Below, piece by piece: positions 33,634-45,495 of a DNA stretch of 64,000 nucleotides. Positions within the stretch are counted from its first letter, which is position 1. Each line of letters opens with the position of its first letter. The position numbers were made by a program, and so were the translations under genes. The notes beneath the pieces are model-generated. The model searched no databases. It was not told the DNA's origin and worked only from the letters and a program-made list of their open reading frames with translations. This stretch comes from Coptis chinensis (lineage: Eukaryota; Streptophyta; Magnoliopsida; Ranunculales; Ranunculaceae), in the NCBI GenBank assembly GCA_015680905.1, contig CM027378.1, positions 75,545,501 to 75,609,500 of the forward strand, written 5' to 3'.

Positions 33634-34049
33634 CAGCCCGGCTCCTAAAAGGACCTTAAATAAGGACCTTAAATAAGTACCAAATCTAAAACACCCATAA
33701 CTTCACCTACAAAATGATTTAAAACCTAATCTTTTGTGCATATGATATACTAACCATAAAGAACATCTCTACAAAAATTCAACCCGTTTGACAATTTTTA
33801 ACATTGGCAAAATATTATTGCAAAAACTAGACATTTCTGGACCTTTATATATATTTTCAAAAGTGGAAAACAATTTTATCTAAGTTAGAGGATATCAAAT
33901 GAGTTGAATTTTTGTAGAGATGTTCTTTATGATTAGTAGATCATATGCACAAAAGATTAGGTTTTAAATCATTTTGTAGGTGAAGTTATGGGTGTTTTAG
34001 ATTTGGTACTTATTTAAGGTCCTTATTTAAGGTCCTTTTAGGGAGTCCC

Positions 34050-34050
<1 letters not shown>
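33634..34050. mobile_element. Fold-back MITE with arms of about 160 bp
   Basis: The left arm (33634-about 33800) and right arm (about 33890-34050) are inverted copies: GGACCTTAAATAAGGACCTT and its reverse, then AACACCCATAACTTCACCTA and its reverse, down to ACATCTCTACAAAAATTCAA. Only about 90 bp separates them. It is embedded in TA dinucleotide repeats on both sides, so the target duplication cannot be read. Confidence 0.85.

Positions 34051-34108
<58 letters not shown>
34051..34108. repeat. (TA)n microsatellite
   Basis: A TA run of about 58 bases directly abutting the fold-back MITE. Confidence 0.95.
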
Positions 34109-34112
<4 letters not shown>

Positions 34113-37100
34113 TAAATAATAATAAAAAGAAAAGATAAAGATAAAGATAGAATCATAAAAATGTGGGAAGTGGGATGAGTAGTTGCTAGAAATAAGGGAT
34201 GGGGGTTTCGGGTGTTTTGGTTTTACCAAACACTCGTTCTTGTTTTTTGGGGGGAGTTTTTTTTAAAAGAAAAAGAAAACAAAAAGAGAAGAGACGTGCT
34301 CTAAAAGGGAGAGAGAGAGCTTACGGTTGTGAGAGAGATAAAAGCCGGAGGGAGAAGACAACCTTCATATCTGGCAAGAACGGTGTGACTTTTCGAGTTC
34401 ACGTTTCTTTTTATTTGGTTTTTGCTTTTCTGATCAATTCACAAGTGAGTAGTCTAAATCTTTTCTTTACAACTTTATTTGATTGATGGGCATACAACTT
34501 ATTTTAGTTATTTATTTAATTTATTAATTAGAATTTTGGGATGAAAAATTATTAATTGGATCAAAAGAGATAAATGGCGTACTGAGTTACTGACTCAAGG
34601 TTTACTTCTGCTATATTTTAGATATTCGTGGGTATGTTGTTATAGCCATGGGTGTTCTGTAGGCTATTGGTTGCTTTCAAGTATTTCAGTATATATATAT
34701 ATATATGTGAGAAGTTTATATTTTCTTTTGTAAGGCTTTGATTATAGCTACTGTTGTAATTAGTAATGAATTGTATAAGTTGAGGTGTTGGCTCTTTAGA
34801 AAATCAGCATAAGTTAATGAGGAAGTAGCCTAGAAAACCTATTAAAGCTCCAAGGCAGAACGTAACAAGTTGTTGAGGCAGACAAGATTTTCTTTCAGAG
34901 GTCCGTTCTTGTTGTTGTTCAACATTATTAATACTATATATCATAATGAGTTTATATTTTTTTGAAGATATAATATTAGAAATATTACTGAGCTAGAACT
35001 CCTGCGAAGGATTTGATCGGACTTAAAAGTGTATGCAACTTTTTGTACTCATTCATATCCGAGTCCAACTCTTCGAATGCCCACCCCCATCATTCTCGTA
35101 CTCATTCTGAAGGAGATATTATCTTAAGAGCCTCAAACGTGGGCTACAACGGCTTGGACGATTATTTCTCCATTAAATTATAAGATAAAAATACGAGTGT
35201 AGAGAAGTTCGATCTTAATATTGCTATTCCTGAGGTGGAGATGGTATTTGAATCAATGAATATTGCTTAGTGGGTTTAATTGTTGGAATTCATACATATG
35301 TTGATTTCATGAAACTAAAAACTAGAACACTTATACTTATGTCCTGTTTTGGAGCTGATTTTCTTATACTTCGAGTTTAAGTTAGATTTTCCTCTAAACA
35401 CGAAAAAGTAAGGTCTGAAAGTCTGCTTTCCAACCCAATTGACCTCGTTGCATTCCGAGGTTTGTGGATGGTTACGGTGTTCGGAAGTTAGCATGTCAGA
35501 ATTTGTTGACTGCAGAAATCCAGTTTGTGCCTGGTTTGGAATCGAGTTTTCACATAGTTAGGGTCAGATTAAAACTCTCACCAAAACATAAAAAAATGAG
35601 TTTTCTGAGTCTTCTTTCCAACCCAATTGGCCTCGAAACATTCTGAGGTCTGTGGAGATAGATATAATATCTGGAAGTTCGGTTGACAGAAAATAGTGCG
35701 TCAGAAATCAGTTTCTTCGCACTGTGTTTAAGTCCAGTTTTAAAATAGTTAGGGTGAGAGTTAGAATTCTTATAAAACATAAAAGAGTAAGATTTGGAAG
35801 TCTGCTTTCTATTCCAATTGGCCTCATCGCATTCGAGGCCCGTGGAATTTATTTTGGTGTTTGGACGTTTGACTGGCAGAAAACAGTGCGTCAGAAATCA
35901 GTTTCTTCGCACTGTGTTCGAGCCTAGTTTTGGCATATTTAGAATGAGATTGGGTTTTTTTGTAAAACATAAGAAATTAAGTTATGTGTGTGAGCTTTTC
36001 AACGCAAAAAGCTTCGATGCATTTAGACACCTGTGGAAAGAGTTGTGTCATTCGGAAGATAGTCCGTCAGAAATCTAGTTTGCTGAAAAATTAGGATTTT
36101 TACCGTTTTCAACTTAAGTTTTCTTCTAGATGGGCTGAGGTTGGGCCTTCGAGTTCTACATGAAAAAGTATGTCTACATACCCTAGTTTCTAAATATTTA
36201 AGTTACATGTCATTTGGATGAATGTAGGAAAAACTATAGCATTGACTATGTGGTTGGTAAGAACTACGAAGGCTTGATTCCAATCTTGAAAGATTTGGAT
36301 ACGTAGGCAGCTTTGAGCAAAAGTGCAGCCACTACACTACACTACACTACACTATATCTATAATATATATATTAGTTTGTGTGATAACTATGTGGTTGTG
36401 TTAGAAATTACTGTTGTTTTGAGACTACATAAATATATATGTGTGAGATAAAAATTGTATATGAATATAGACTTTAGTATATGCGGATCTGTTTTGGACA
36501 TTAGTGTGTGTGGACTTGAATTTGGGCTAATGAACTATTTGTTTATGATATTGTGTATATGAGTGTGGTTATGTAAATTGTATTTGTTTGATTATAAGTC
36601 TGTTTACATTCAATGATATTTACGTACTTAATTTGCCTTGACGCGCGAAAATGACTCTCTGCATGTATGATCTGTTTTGACATAAGTAATGCTAGTATAA
36701 TTATAAGTGATAATAATATTTTAATGTGTCACCCACATCTTTAGAACTCTCCACGCCTTAGAATTTGGTAATGAGATATTATGACTTGTGATGTCATGTG
36801 ATAGATGGGTATTCATTGAATGTGTCATGAATGACCCGAGTATTCATTGAATATGCCATGAATGACCCAATAGTTTGGACTGCCCTAGAGTCAATAAGTA
36901 CATTCGCAAACTATTCTTGATAGACACACTGTTCAAACTATGCTACCAAAAAACCCTGAATAAGAGATGATAATAGAGGCCTAATAATGAAATTGGTTTT
37001 CTTTTTGTTAAGAGAAAAGAGAAAGGAATACACAAAACAGTTATCATTTGGACATGTTGGTTTAAAGCTCCTCTTTCTCGTGGGGGCTAGCTATGAAGGT

Positions 37101-37184
37101 ACTTTCTGAATAGATGACTAAGCTAGTGACAACCTATCATTTCGAGAAAAGTTAGTTGTGAGAGGTAGGGAGAAAAAAACAAAC
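34109..37184. other. Transposon-derived non-coding region, possibly LTR-like
   Basis: No coding gene. It contains the degenerate tandem repeats of 35371-36080 and then GATTTGGATACGTAGGCAGC with GCAAAAGTGCAGCC at 36291-36329, a motif I associate with the R/U5 end of some plant Ty3/Gypsy LTRs. A short CACTA microsatellite follows at about 36334-36356. At 36808-36870 a 31-bp unit (ATTCATTGAATRTG, then CATGAATGACCC) is repeated twice. Purine-rich sequence at 34255-34370 could be a leader. Interpretation as part of an LTR element is tentative. Confidence 0.35.
35371..36080. repeat. Degenerate tandem array, four units of about 170-190 bp
   Basis: Units start near 35371, 35543, 35735 and 35924. Each holds CGAGTTT or CCAGTTT, an AAACAYRAAAAA stretch, TCTGCTTTCCAACCCAATTG (or a variant), CATTCGAGG, CTGTGGA and CGTCAGAAATC. 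The last two junctions share CAGTTTCTTCGCACTGTGTT. Confidence 0.75.
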
Positions 37185-38021
37185 CTGCTAGTAGTATGTT
37201 CCTGCCCGGGAGACCCTGACTCCTTTCCCTCACTAACTTTATCAGGGGTAACAACAAACTGATTTTGTTGTCCTTCCAAGTGTAGGTTCTCGATTGATGT
37301 GGTTGGAAGCCATGAATGAAACTTGGTATTTGCTGAGCCTTCATTATGAGGTAGCACAGCCTTCACTCTCCCTGATGCTTTCCGGATCTCAACGGGAGTT
37401 TCCAAAAGTGCACCACAAGATTTGAGGAACTTGGCCTGTGAAAATTTGGTAAAACATTTTTATCAGGTCCCATTAAAATTTAATAGACAGAATTTACAAG
37501 AAAAGCGATTAGAAGACACTAGTTTGAGAATGCTGACTTAGCTAATTAGCAAAAACAAAATTAGACCTATTCTCACACTTTGAATCAGTGTGTAACTAAT
37601 CAAACATTGATTCTACCACAGCACACAGCTGAACAGGCCAAACGATTAAACAACCAACTAAAGCGGTGTCACTCCACCATCCAACAAATATATAACATTC
37701 CCAATTTCAGGCAATATGTATTGTGACAATAATGAAGCAAAAAATCCTTAGTGGTGACTGTCTAGAAAATTGCGGTATATAGCATCACCATCAGACCAAA
37801 AACACAGCTACCCTAATGCTTCTAGGAGTGAATAGTATGATTTAATTAGCACCTTGTAAATGAAGTGAGACTAGTTCTTAAGTATGTTTTATCCTCGATC
37901 ATCAAGATTCAACCACACACAGTCTAGCAAACTTAACAGAAACTATAATATAGACCATCACTGACCTCAGCCTTGAGTTCACTACCAATACTTTCTTGGC
38001 AAGGAGACGATCCTTCATTGC
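37185..38021 (-). CDS. Two exons of an unidentified plant protein
   Basis: The minus-strand exon 38021-37966 encodes NEGSSPCQESIGSELKAE. The exon 37435-37185 encodes AKFLKSCGALLETPVEIRKA, then SGRVKAVLPHNEGSANTKFH, SWLPTTSIENLHLEGQQNQF and a Ser/Gly/Glu-rich tail ending HTTSR. Both junctions have good signals (TTTGTAG acceptor, GAG|GTCAGTG donor, TTCACAG acceptor, AGCAG|GTTTG donor) and phases agree. The AKFLKSCG and ETPVEIRKAS block looks like a conserved motif of a plant-specific soluble protein, but I cannot name the family. The first and last exons were not located. It lies between the non-coding region and the MTP1 gene on the same strand. Confidence 0.45.
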
Positions 38022-38530
38022 CTACAAAGTAACAACATTAAAAATTCAACTCAGTCACAAAATAAAACATCAAATCAGAATCAGAATCAAAATGCAATAT
38101 AATTTGGCCAAATGTTTTTAGAACAAAACCTATCTGTAGCTAGAAAGAGAAGCAAACAAAATGAGGGGTTTTAGAAATTTAAATTTTGGGTTTAGAATTA
38201 GAATGAGAGGGAGTACAAATTATTTTTTCCTTATTAAAATCAGTGCAGCTCACCAAACTCATTCATTTAATTATTTTCACTCGTGCCTTTACAACAAATT
38301 GTTGATTTTGGTTTGAGATACACAACAGCCAAACGTCTAATTTGCAAAAAAAATAGCTACCACTACTAAATATATGTACTTGTTTAGTTGGCCGAGAAAA
38401 TAATGAAAACGGATACAATATAAAATAAGTTGTCTTCAATTTATGTGCTTGAGAAGCACATCCCATGCAAGAGTTGAATGATCTTCTAGTACGTGACGCA
38501 TTTCTGAATTGCAGAACTCAAAATAAAATC
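38022..38530. other. Spacer between unidentified gene and MTP1 3' end
   Basis: It probably holds the 3' untranslated region of MTP1 and upstream exons or promoter of the gene at 37185-38021. Nothing specific is recognisable. Confidence 0.35.
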
Positions 38531-39504
38531 CTACTCGCGTCCTATCTGTATGGTAACGTGACTGATATTATACTCCCTATTGAGGTAGTCCACCATTTTG
38601 TCCAGCACAACATCAGCATCCGCATCTGGCTTGATCTTCACATGGCAAGCCAATAAGATCTTTCCTACAATTATGGCCCAGATGTGCAGCTCATGAATGG
38701 CCATCACCTCATGCATCTCACAAAGGCCTTTCTCAATTCTTGTCACGTCAATCTCCTTTGGTGTACTCTCCATTAAGACCTCAAGTATGTTCCGCAGCAT
38801 CCTAATTGTTGTACCCAGCACAATCACAGAAAAAATGAGGGTGCATATCAGATCAATAATTTTCCATTCTGGTTTGTACCATATGACTGCTCCACCAATC
38901 ATCACACACACCAATGCTCTGGATGGAGTCTCCAAGAACATGAAGATAAGCCCCCTGTACATTGATATTCCATTGCTTCTTTTCCTTGGTTGTAACCTGT
39001 TTGGTTTGTGCATCTTCAGAAGAATCAAGCAAAGGTTCTGTGTGGTCAATATCATTTTTGAAACGAGTCTTCGTAACTACTCCATCGCCATGGCTGTGAC
39101 TGTGATCATGACTATCATGGTTGTGACTGTGGTCATGCCCAGCATTACTGTGACCGTGGTCATGGCCCAACAAGACAGCCATGACAATATTAACCACCAA
39201 ACCAAACGTAGCAACAGCAAACATCAGAAAACCCTGAACTTCACCACTTCCATTAATAAGTCTAACAATGGCTTCATAGACTATTATACCAGCTAGAAGC
39301 CATATCATTTGAATGGAAACTAATGCACCAAGGATCTCGATTCTGAAGAAGCCATAAGATTGACGTGGAGTTGCCTCCCAACCTGATGCCCACAAAGAGA
39401 ACAAAGAGATGGCAAATGCAGCTACGTCTGAAAGAAGATGTGCCGCATCAGTTAAAATAGCGAGACTGTTCGCTTTGATGCCACCAACAACTTCTACACC
39501 CATA

Positions 39505-40306
39505 TGTTGGGTTTGTGGAACCTTCGAGCTTTGCTCCGGTGATGGTAGTGAGGAACTAACAGTTGTGAAACATAGATGGCTGGATTAAGCCAGTTTTTCA
39601 CTCTTGGACGCCCGTCAGCACTGTCCCACTTTTGTGTAGTTTTTTCTCTCCTGCATCGAAGTCAGTCTGATCTGACCAACTTTAAGAAGTTTGGACGGCC
39701 CAAGAGAACCAACTGAGATTCATGCACATTTCTTCCTTCCTGTTTCGAAGTCGGCTTGATGTGACCAACCTTGAGAAGTTTGGATGGCCCAGGTGAACCG
39801 AATCGAAATTGCCTTTGACGAAATATTATGAAATTTTGACAGTTTGTCGAAATTTCAATAACCAAATCCACTTTCTCATGAAATTTTCTCCCCACCTATA
39901 TAAAGAAACTTATGGTTAGAATTGAGATAACTTTTGAGAGATTCATTTCTTGGGTATTGTGGGAGCTCTATTGAGCTAGGGTTTGAGTGAGGCCTCTTGT
40001 TCTTGATTCTTGATATCTCTTGTAAACTCTCCATCTTTGCTATAAAGGAAACTCGCTCTTGTGTGGATGTAGGTAACATTTACCGAACCACCTAAATCTT
40101 TGTGTCTCTTTGCATATTTACTTCCTTATTTATTGTTTGCTTGTTATGGGTGATGATAAATTAGTGGCTTTGCTTGTTTGAGTTTGTTGTGATAACTACC
40201 AAAGTCTTGGGTGGGTGATTTCCTTGGTGTAATCTCCAAGTTGAAATCATTTGGGATTGAAAGTAGCTAGATTGAGGTGTGACTTTCTAGTGAAATCTCC
40301 CAACAA
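39505..40306 (+). repeat. 5' LTR of the Copia element
   Basis: 802 bp, TGTTGGGTTTGTGGAACC to AAATCTCCCAACA. Likely promoter sequence TATATAAAGAAAC lies near 39897-39909 within the LTR. Confidence 0.93.
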
Positions 40307-40441
40307 GTGGTATCAGAGCACGGTTTTGAATCATTGGAACAAGGTGTGTGAGGAAATACTCCACCTTTAGCATTGAGAGCTAGGTGTTTGAAGAAATTCC
40401 TCTGAGAGAGTCTCCACCATTGTTTTAGTTCAGTGGGAGTC

Positions 40442-43400
40442 ATGACGACCGACAAAGAAAGCTACAAAATAGAGAAGTTTGATGGTACAAACTTCGGCTA
40501 TTGGAGGATGCAAATTGAGGACATACTCTATCAAAAGGATTTGTATGAACCTTTGATGGGAGAGAAGCCCGGTGAAGTCAGCGAGCAAAGTGAATGGGAT
40601 TTGCTAGATAGAAAAGCATTGACGTCAATCCGATTGAGTCTCTCGAAGTCTGTGGCCTTCAATATTAAAAATGAGAAGACGACGACGTCTCTCATGAAGG
40701 CACTAACGTGCATGTATGAGCAACCTTCGGCCGTGAACAAAGTCTATTTGATTACCAAGCTCTTCTCCATGAGAATGTCGGAGAATGATTCCTTCAAGGA
40801 CCACTTAAATGAATTCAACCAAACGAAAGACCAATTGGAGTCGGTTGAGATTACATTTAGTGATGAAGTGAGAGCGTTGGCGATAATAGGACAAATGCCT
40901 CCAAGTTGGAAGGCTACGGGTTCGCTATTAGTGGCTTCGGCGGAATGAATAAGTTGAAATTTGACGATGTGGTTAGTATGATACTAGCGGAGGAAATTCG
41001 AAGGAGTTCGGATGGGGACTCGACATCGGGTTCGGCTTTGAGTACCGAGAGCGAAGGGATGCACATGCACAAGGGTCGTGGTAGACCGAGAAATAGAAGG
41101 GGGAGAATGAACTCTCATGCCCCTAGCAATGAGCCTAGAGATGATATTATCATTATATGTTACAATTGTGGTTTGCCTTGCCACTATAGTAACCGATGCC
41201 AAGCACCAAGGAATGACAACTACAAAAAGAATCAAGAAGCTAATGTAGTTGAAGTGGAAGATGATGCCCTGATATGTTCGATGGAGAACAATAAGGAGTC
41301 TTGGGTTCTAGATTCCGGCACATCATTCCATGTGACCTCAAATCGAGAGTTCTTTGAGAACTACGCCGAAGGTGACTTTGGAACGGTTTTTCTCGGCGAT
41401 GACCAACCTTGTGACATTGTCGGCAAGGGTGACGTGCATGTCAAGATGAATGGCTCGTCATGGTTATTGAGGGAAGTCAGACACGTTCCGGATTTGAGGA
41501 AAAATTTGATTTCTGTGGGGCAATTGGCAAGTGAAGGATTTGTTACAGTCTTCACCAGTAACACTTGGAAAGTCTTGAAGGGTTCAATGGTTGTTGCAAA
41601 TGGTAAGAAAGATGGTACTCTCTACATGACTACACATGGGTGTGAGTCGATTATTGTGGTACATGGCAAAGAGGATCCGAATGTTTGGCACCGCAGACTT
41701 GGTCACATGAGTGAGAAAGGAATGAAAATCCTTCACTCTTCTGGTAAACTCCCAAAGTTACAGTCGACTGAAATTGACTTCTGTGAGAACTGCATATTTG
41801 GAAAGCAGAAGCGGGTGAGTTTTTAGAGAATGGGTCAGACCCCGAAAGCTAGAAGGCTTGAGTTGATTCATACAGATGCCTGGGGACCAGCTAATATCTC
41901 TTCACTTAGCGGAAAGTTATATTTTGTGACTTTCATTGATGACCATACTAGGAAGGTGTGGGTCTATTTCTTGAGACATAAGTCGGCATTTGAAGTGTTC
42001 AAGACTTGGAAGGCCATGGTTGAGAATGAGACAAGCTTGAAAGTAAAGAAGCCGAGATCCGGCAACGGTGGAGAGTATGAGGATTCGTGTTTTAAGAAGC
42101 AATCTTGTCTTGACAATGGCATCAAGATGGAAAAGACTTTGCTAGGGACACCTCAAAGAGAATCGGGTTGCAGAGCGGATGAATAGAACACCGGCGAGAG
42201 AGAGCTAGGTGTATGCGCACACTAGCGTGCTTGCCCAAGCCAGCTCGGGCGTAAAAGTGTTAGCACAAAGAAATTTTACCCCGATCAATAAAGGACCATC
42301 AGCACCTTTGGACTTTAAGATTCCGTGAGGAAGTGTGGAGCGGGAAGGATGTGAACCTTTCCCATTTGAAGGTGTTTGGTTGTGTGTCCTATGTCCACAT
42401 TAGTGACCAAGCTAGAAGCAAGCTTGATGCTAAGTCACTAAAGTGCACCTTTATCGGCTATAGCGGTGATGATTTTGGGTATCGTTTTTGGGATGATCAA
42501 AATCGGAAAATCATTCATAGTAGAGATGTTATGTTTAATGAGAAGGTGATGTACAAGGACAGAGATGAAGCACAAACCAAGGAATCGGGTACAGAGAGCG
42601 GCACAGAGTATGTTGAGTTGGAAGACTTCCATGTAAGTCGTGGTATAGTGGGAGTCCCACAGTCAGATAATGACAGTAATAGTGACTCAGAGAATAATAA
42701 GGATACTACACCACCGAGTCCATCTTCACCTCGTACCCCAAGGAAGACATCCAGGCCACATGTACCGAGTACGAGATATCCGCCCTCCACCTATGTGAAT
42801 TACTTGCTACTTACTGATGGTGGCGAGCCTCAATGCTATGATGAAGCATTGAGGCGAAGTGATGCAAGCAAGTGGGAGCTTGCTATGCAAGATGAGATAA
42901 AGTCCCTCATCTCTAATGGCACGTGGGGAGTTAGCCAAACTACCCATGGGCAAGAAGGCTCTACGTAACAAATGGGTGTTTAGAGTTAAAGATGAACATG
43001 ATGGTTCCAAGAGATACAAAGCGAGGCTAGTAGTCAAGAGTTTTCAAAGATAAAGCGTGCATTGACTTCACGGTAGATATTCTCCCCGCTGGTGAAACTA
43101 AATACTATTCGGCCGGTGTTGAGTTTGTTGCAAATGAAGATTTGTATCTTGAAAGCAAATGGATGTTAAAACCGCCTTCCATGGTGACCTAGTTGAGGAA
43201 ATTTACATGCCGCAACCGGAGGGTTTCAACAAGAAAGGTAAAGAGAATATGGTATGCAGTGCTCGTGAAAAGAGCTTGTATGGTTTGAAACAAGCCCCCT
43301 AGGGCAATTAGTACAAGAAGTTTGATAACTTCATGCAAGGAAATGGCTACTATAAATGCAACGTCCGACCATTGTTCCTACTTCAAGAGGTTCAACTCCA

Positions 43401-44395
43401 GCTACGTCATCCTATTGCTATATGTTGATGATATGTTAGTAGTGAGTTCTGATATGTCAGAAATTGGGAGATTGAAAGAGAAGTTAGCAAGTGAGTTCTC
43501 TATGAAGGACTTGGGTGCAAATAAAACGCATTCTAGGGATGAGGATCGGGAGAGATAAAGCGTAAAGATATTCTAGAGTTGTCTCAGGCTGAGTATGTTG
43601 AGAAGGTATTGAAGAGGTTCGACATGGGTGGTGCGAAACCAGTTTGCACACCTTTGGCAGTCCACTTCAAGTTATCCAAGGAACACTCTCCCAAGATCGT
43701 TGAGGAAAGCAACTTCATGGCTAAGGTACCATAATACCGCCATTGGAAGTCTTATGTATGTCATGGTTTGCACGCCAACCGGATATAGCCCAAGCGGTGG
43801 GGAGCCGCCGTGATTTATGTCTAATCCTCGCAAGCAACATCGGGAAGCCGCGGAAGTGGATATTGAGATATCCGAGAGGTACTACGAGAAATGCCTATGT
43901 TATGGAAGGGGTATTGTGAACCCGCAAGGATATGTGGATGCCGGTTTTGCGGTGAGGTAGATCACGTAAGAAGCACTACCGGGTTATCTCTTTACAAAGG
44001 GGTGCTACCGCAGCCGAGTTGGATTTCAATTACGTAAGATCGTTGCTTTGTCTACCACGTATGCGAGTATGTGGTCAAGCTGAAGCAAAGCAAATAGATG
44101 ATTTGATTACGTGGATTGATGGAAGAGCTTGGGATGAAGCAAGAGAGAAGTGTGTTACACAATGATAGTCGAGTGCTATACATCTTGTTAAGAATTCCGC
44201 TTTCATTCTAGGACCAAGCACATTGGTCTCCTGTATCATTTTATCCGATCTCGTTGGAGGATGAGGTTTTGCACTTGAGAAGATCCGGTGGGAGTGAGAA
44301 TCCGGGCGGATATGTTGACCAAGACCGTGCCTTATCGAGAAGTTGAAGTTGTGTTCAACCTCGTGGGTCTTCTTGCTTGAAGACCATGATGGATG
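40442..44395 (+). pseudogene. Copia gag-pol polyprotein, broken
   Basis: gag starts MTTDKESYKIEKFDGTNFGY (40442) and holds a zinc knuckle CYNCGLPCHYSNRC in which the usual Gly before His is Cys. The protease motif is WVLDSGTSFHVT (about 41301). The integrase zinc region is WHRRLGHMSEKG to CENCIFGKQKR, and the catalytic-core start HTDAWGP with FIDDHTR is near 41866-41950. The reverse transcriptase shows [23 protein letters not shown] and the YVDDML box (43420-43440). Traces of RNase H are near 44160-44220. gag shifts frame near 40915, a TAG follows KQKRVSF at 41824, and from about 42170 on small deletions interrupt the frame every few dozen codons. It cannot make a polyprotein as written. Confidence 0.9.
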
Positions 44396-44493
44396 AGCCG
44401 AAAGTGTTTCATTAGTAAATTGGATTTGGATGAAGTTTTTACAATTGAGATGTGATGTGCTTGTAGAATCTCGATAGGTTCCAAGTGGGAGAT

Positions 44494-45293
44494 TGTTGGT
44501 TTGTGGAACCGCCGAAGCTTTGCTCCGTGATGGTAGTGAGGAACTAACAAATTGTGAAACATAGATGGCTGGATTAAGCCGCTTTTCACTCTTGGACGCC
44601 CGTCAAGATCGCCCCCACCTTTGTGTAGTTTTTCTCTCCCCGCATCGAAGTCACTGATCGACCCAACTTTAAAAGTTTGACGGCCCAAGAGAACCAACTG
44701 AGATTCATGCACATTTCTTCCTTCCTTTGAAGGTCGGCCCGATCCGACCAACCTTGAGAAGTTTGGATGGCCCAGTGAACCGACCGAAATTGCCTTGATC
44801 TAAATATTATGAAATTTTGACAGCTTGTCGAAATTTCAATAACCAAATCCACTTTCTCATGAAATTTTCTCCCCACCTATATAAAAGAAACTTATGGTTA
44901 GGGTTGAGATAACTTTTGAGAGATTCATTTCTTGGTATCATTGTGAGAGCTCTATCGAGCTTTAGGGTTTGAGTGAGGCCTCTTGTTCTTGATTCTTGAT
45001 ATCTCTTGAAACTCTCCAATCTTTGCTATAAAGGAAACTCGCTCTTGTGTGGATGTAGGTAACATTTACACCAACCACCTAAATCTTTGTGTCTCTTTTG
45101 CATATTTACTTTTTATTTATTGTTTGCTTGTTATGGGTGATGATAAATTAGTAGCTTTGCTTGTTTGAGTTTGTTGTGATAACTACCAAAGTCTTGGGTG
45201 GGTGATTTCTTTGGTGTGATCTCCAAGTTGAAATCATTTGGGATAGAAAGTAGCTAGATTGAGGTGTGACTTTCTAAAGGAAATCTCCCAACA
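44494..45293 (+). repeat. 3' LTR of the Copia element
   Basis: About 800 bp, same termini as the 5' LTR. Its first half differs from the 5' LTR mainly by one- to three-base insertions and deletions (for example TGTTGGTTTG for TGTTGGGTTTG, and a dropped G in CTCCGGTGATGG), while the final 200 bp is nearly identical. Confidence 0.92.
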
Positions 45294-45495
45294 CCATAAA
45301 GATAACGCAGAGAACAACAACAATTAAAAGTTTGCGCATTGATGCAGCTCGTTCTTTGGCATCCTTGGAGTTGCTTCCACTGTCCGAAAATCCACATGCT
45401 GCTCCCCCACAAACTTTGTTACCTCCAGCTCTTGATCTCCTAATTGGTAGATCACCACCACTTAGCTCTTCGATATGTCCATGATGGGCGTCCAT

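Larger units (their letters stand above)
39505..45293 (+). mobile_element. Ty1/Copia LTR retrotransposon inserted in MTP1
   Basis: Element of 5789 bp flanked by the 5-bp duplication CCATA (39500-39504 and 45294-45298). LTRs begin TGTTGG and end CCAACA. After the 5' LTR, AG precedes a primer-binding site TGGTATCAGAGC (40309-40320, initiator tRNA-Met). A polypurine tract AAGTGGGAGA precedes the 3' LTR. Coding order gag, protease, integrase, RT, RNase H defines Copia. Zinc-knuckle and protease style resemble the Tork/Tnt1 lineage. Confidence 0.95.
38531..45495 (-). pseudogene. MTP1: Vacuolar Zn transporter MTP1 (cation diffusion facilitator), split by a Copia element
   Basis: Proton-coupled Zn exporter that loads zinc into the vacuole. 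The N-terminal part (45495-45294) begins [20 protein letters not shown] after a CTTTCAG acceptor that marks a 5' UTR intron. It includes [14 protein letters not shown] and the first membrane segment VVVLCVIFM. The frame resumes at 39504 after the retrotransposon: [20 protein letters not shown] gives the TMD2 Zn site HxxxD, followed by TMDs 3-4 and a His-rich loop (about 39080-39180, repeated HDH/HSH) typical of MTP1. The C-terminal cytosolic domain ends TIQIGRE at 38531. Without the 5789-bp element and one copy of CCATA the reading frame is continuous. A separate defect is a four-base GT-run expansion near 38903-38912, which shifts frame between SIQSIGV and [13 protein letters not shown]. The family is certain. 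The allele as written is non-functional. Confidence 0.93.

Noticed and set aside
33597-34108. TA runs as a promoter TATA or origin signal
   Set aside because: Simple dinucleotide repeats flanking a MITE. No transcription context.
34199-34486. Lys/Arg-rich 95-codon frame
   Set aside because: Purine-rich leader-like sequence (AAAAGAAAAAG, GAGAGAGAG) gives basic residues by composition. No conserved protein.
36334-36356. Repeated CACTA as a transposon terminus
   Set aside because: It is a simple ACTAC microsatellite without inverted partner or target duplication.
38697-39296. 199-codon plus-strand frame over MTP1
   Set aside because: Antisense shadow of the MTP1 transmembrane and His-rich coding region.
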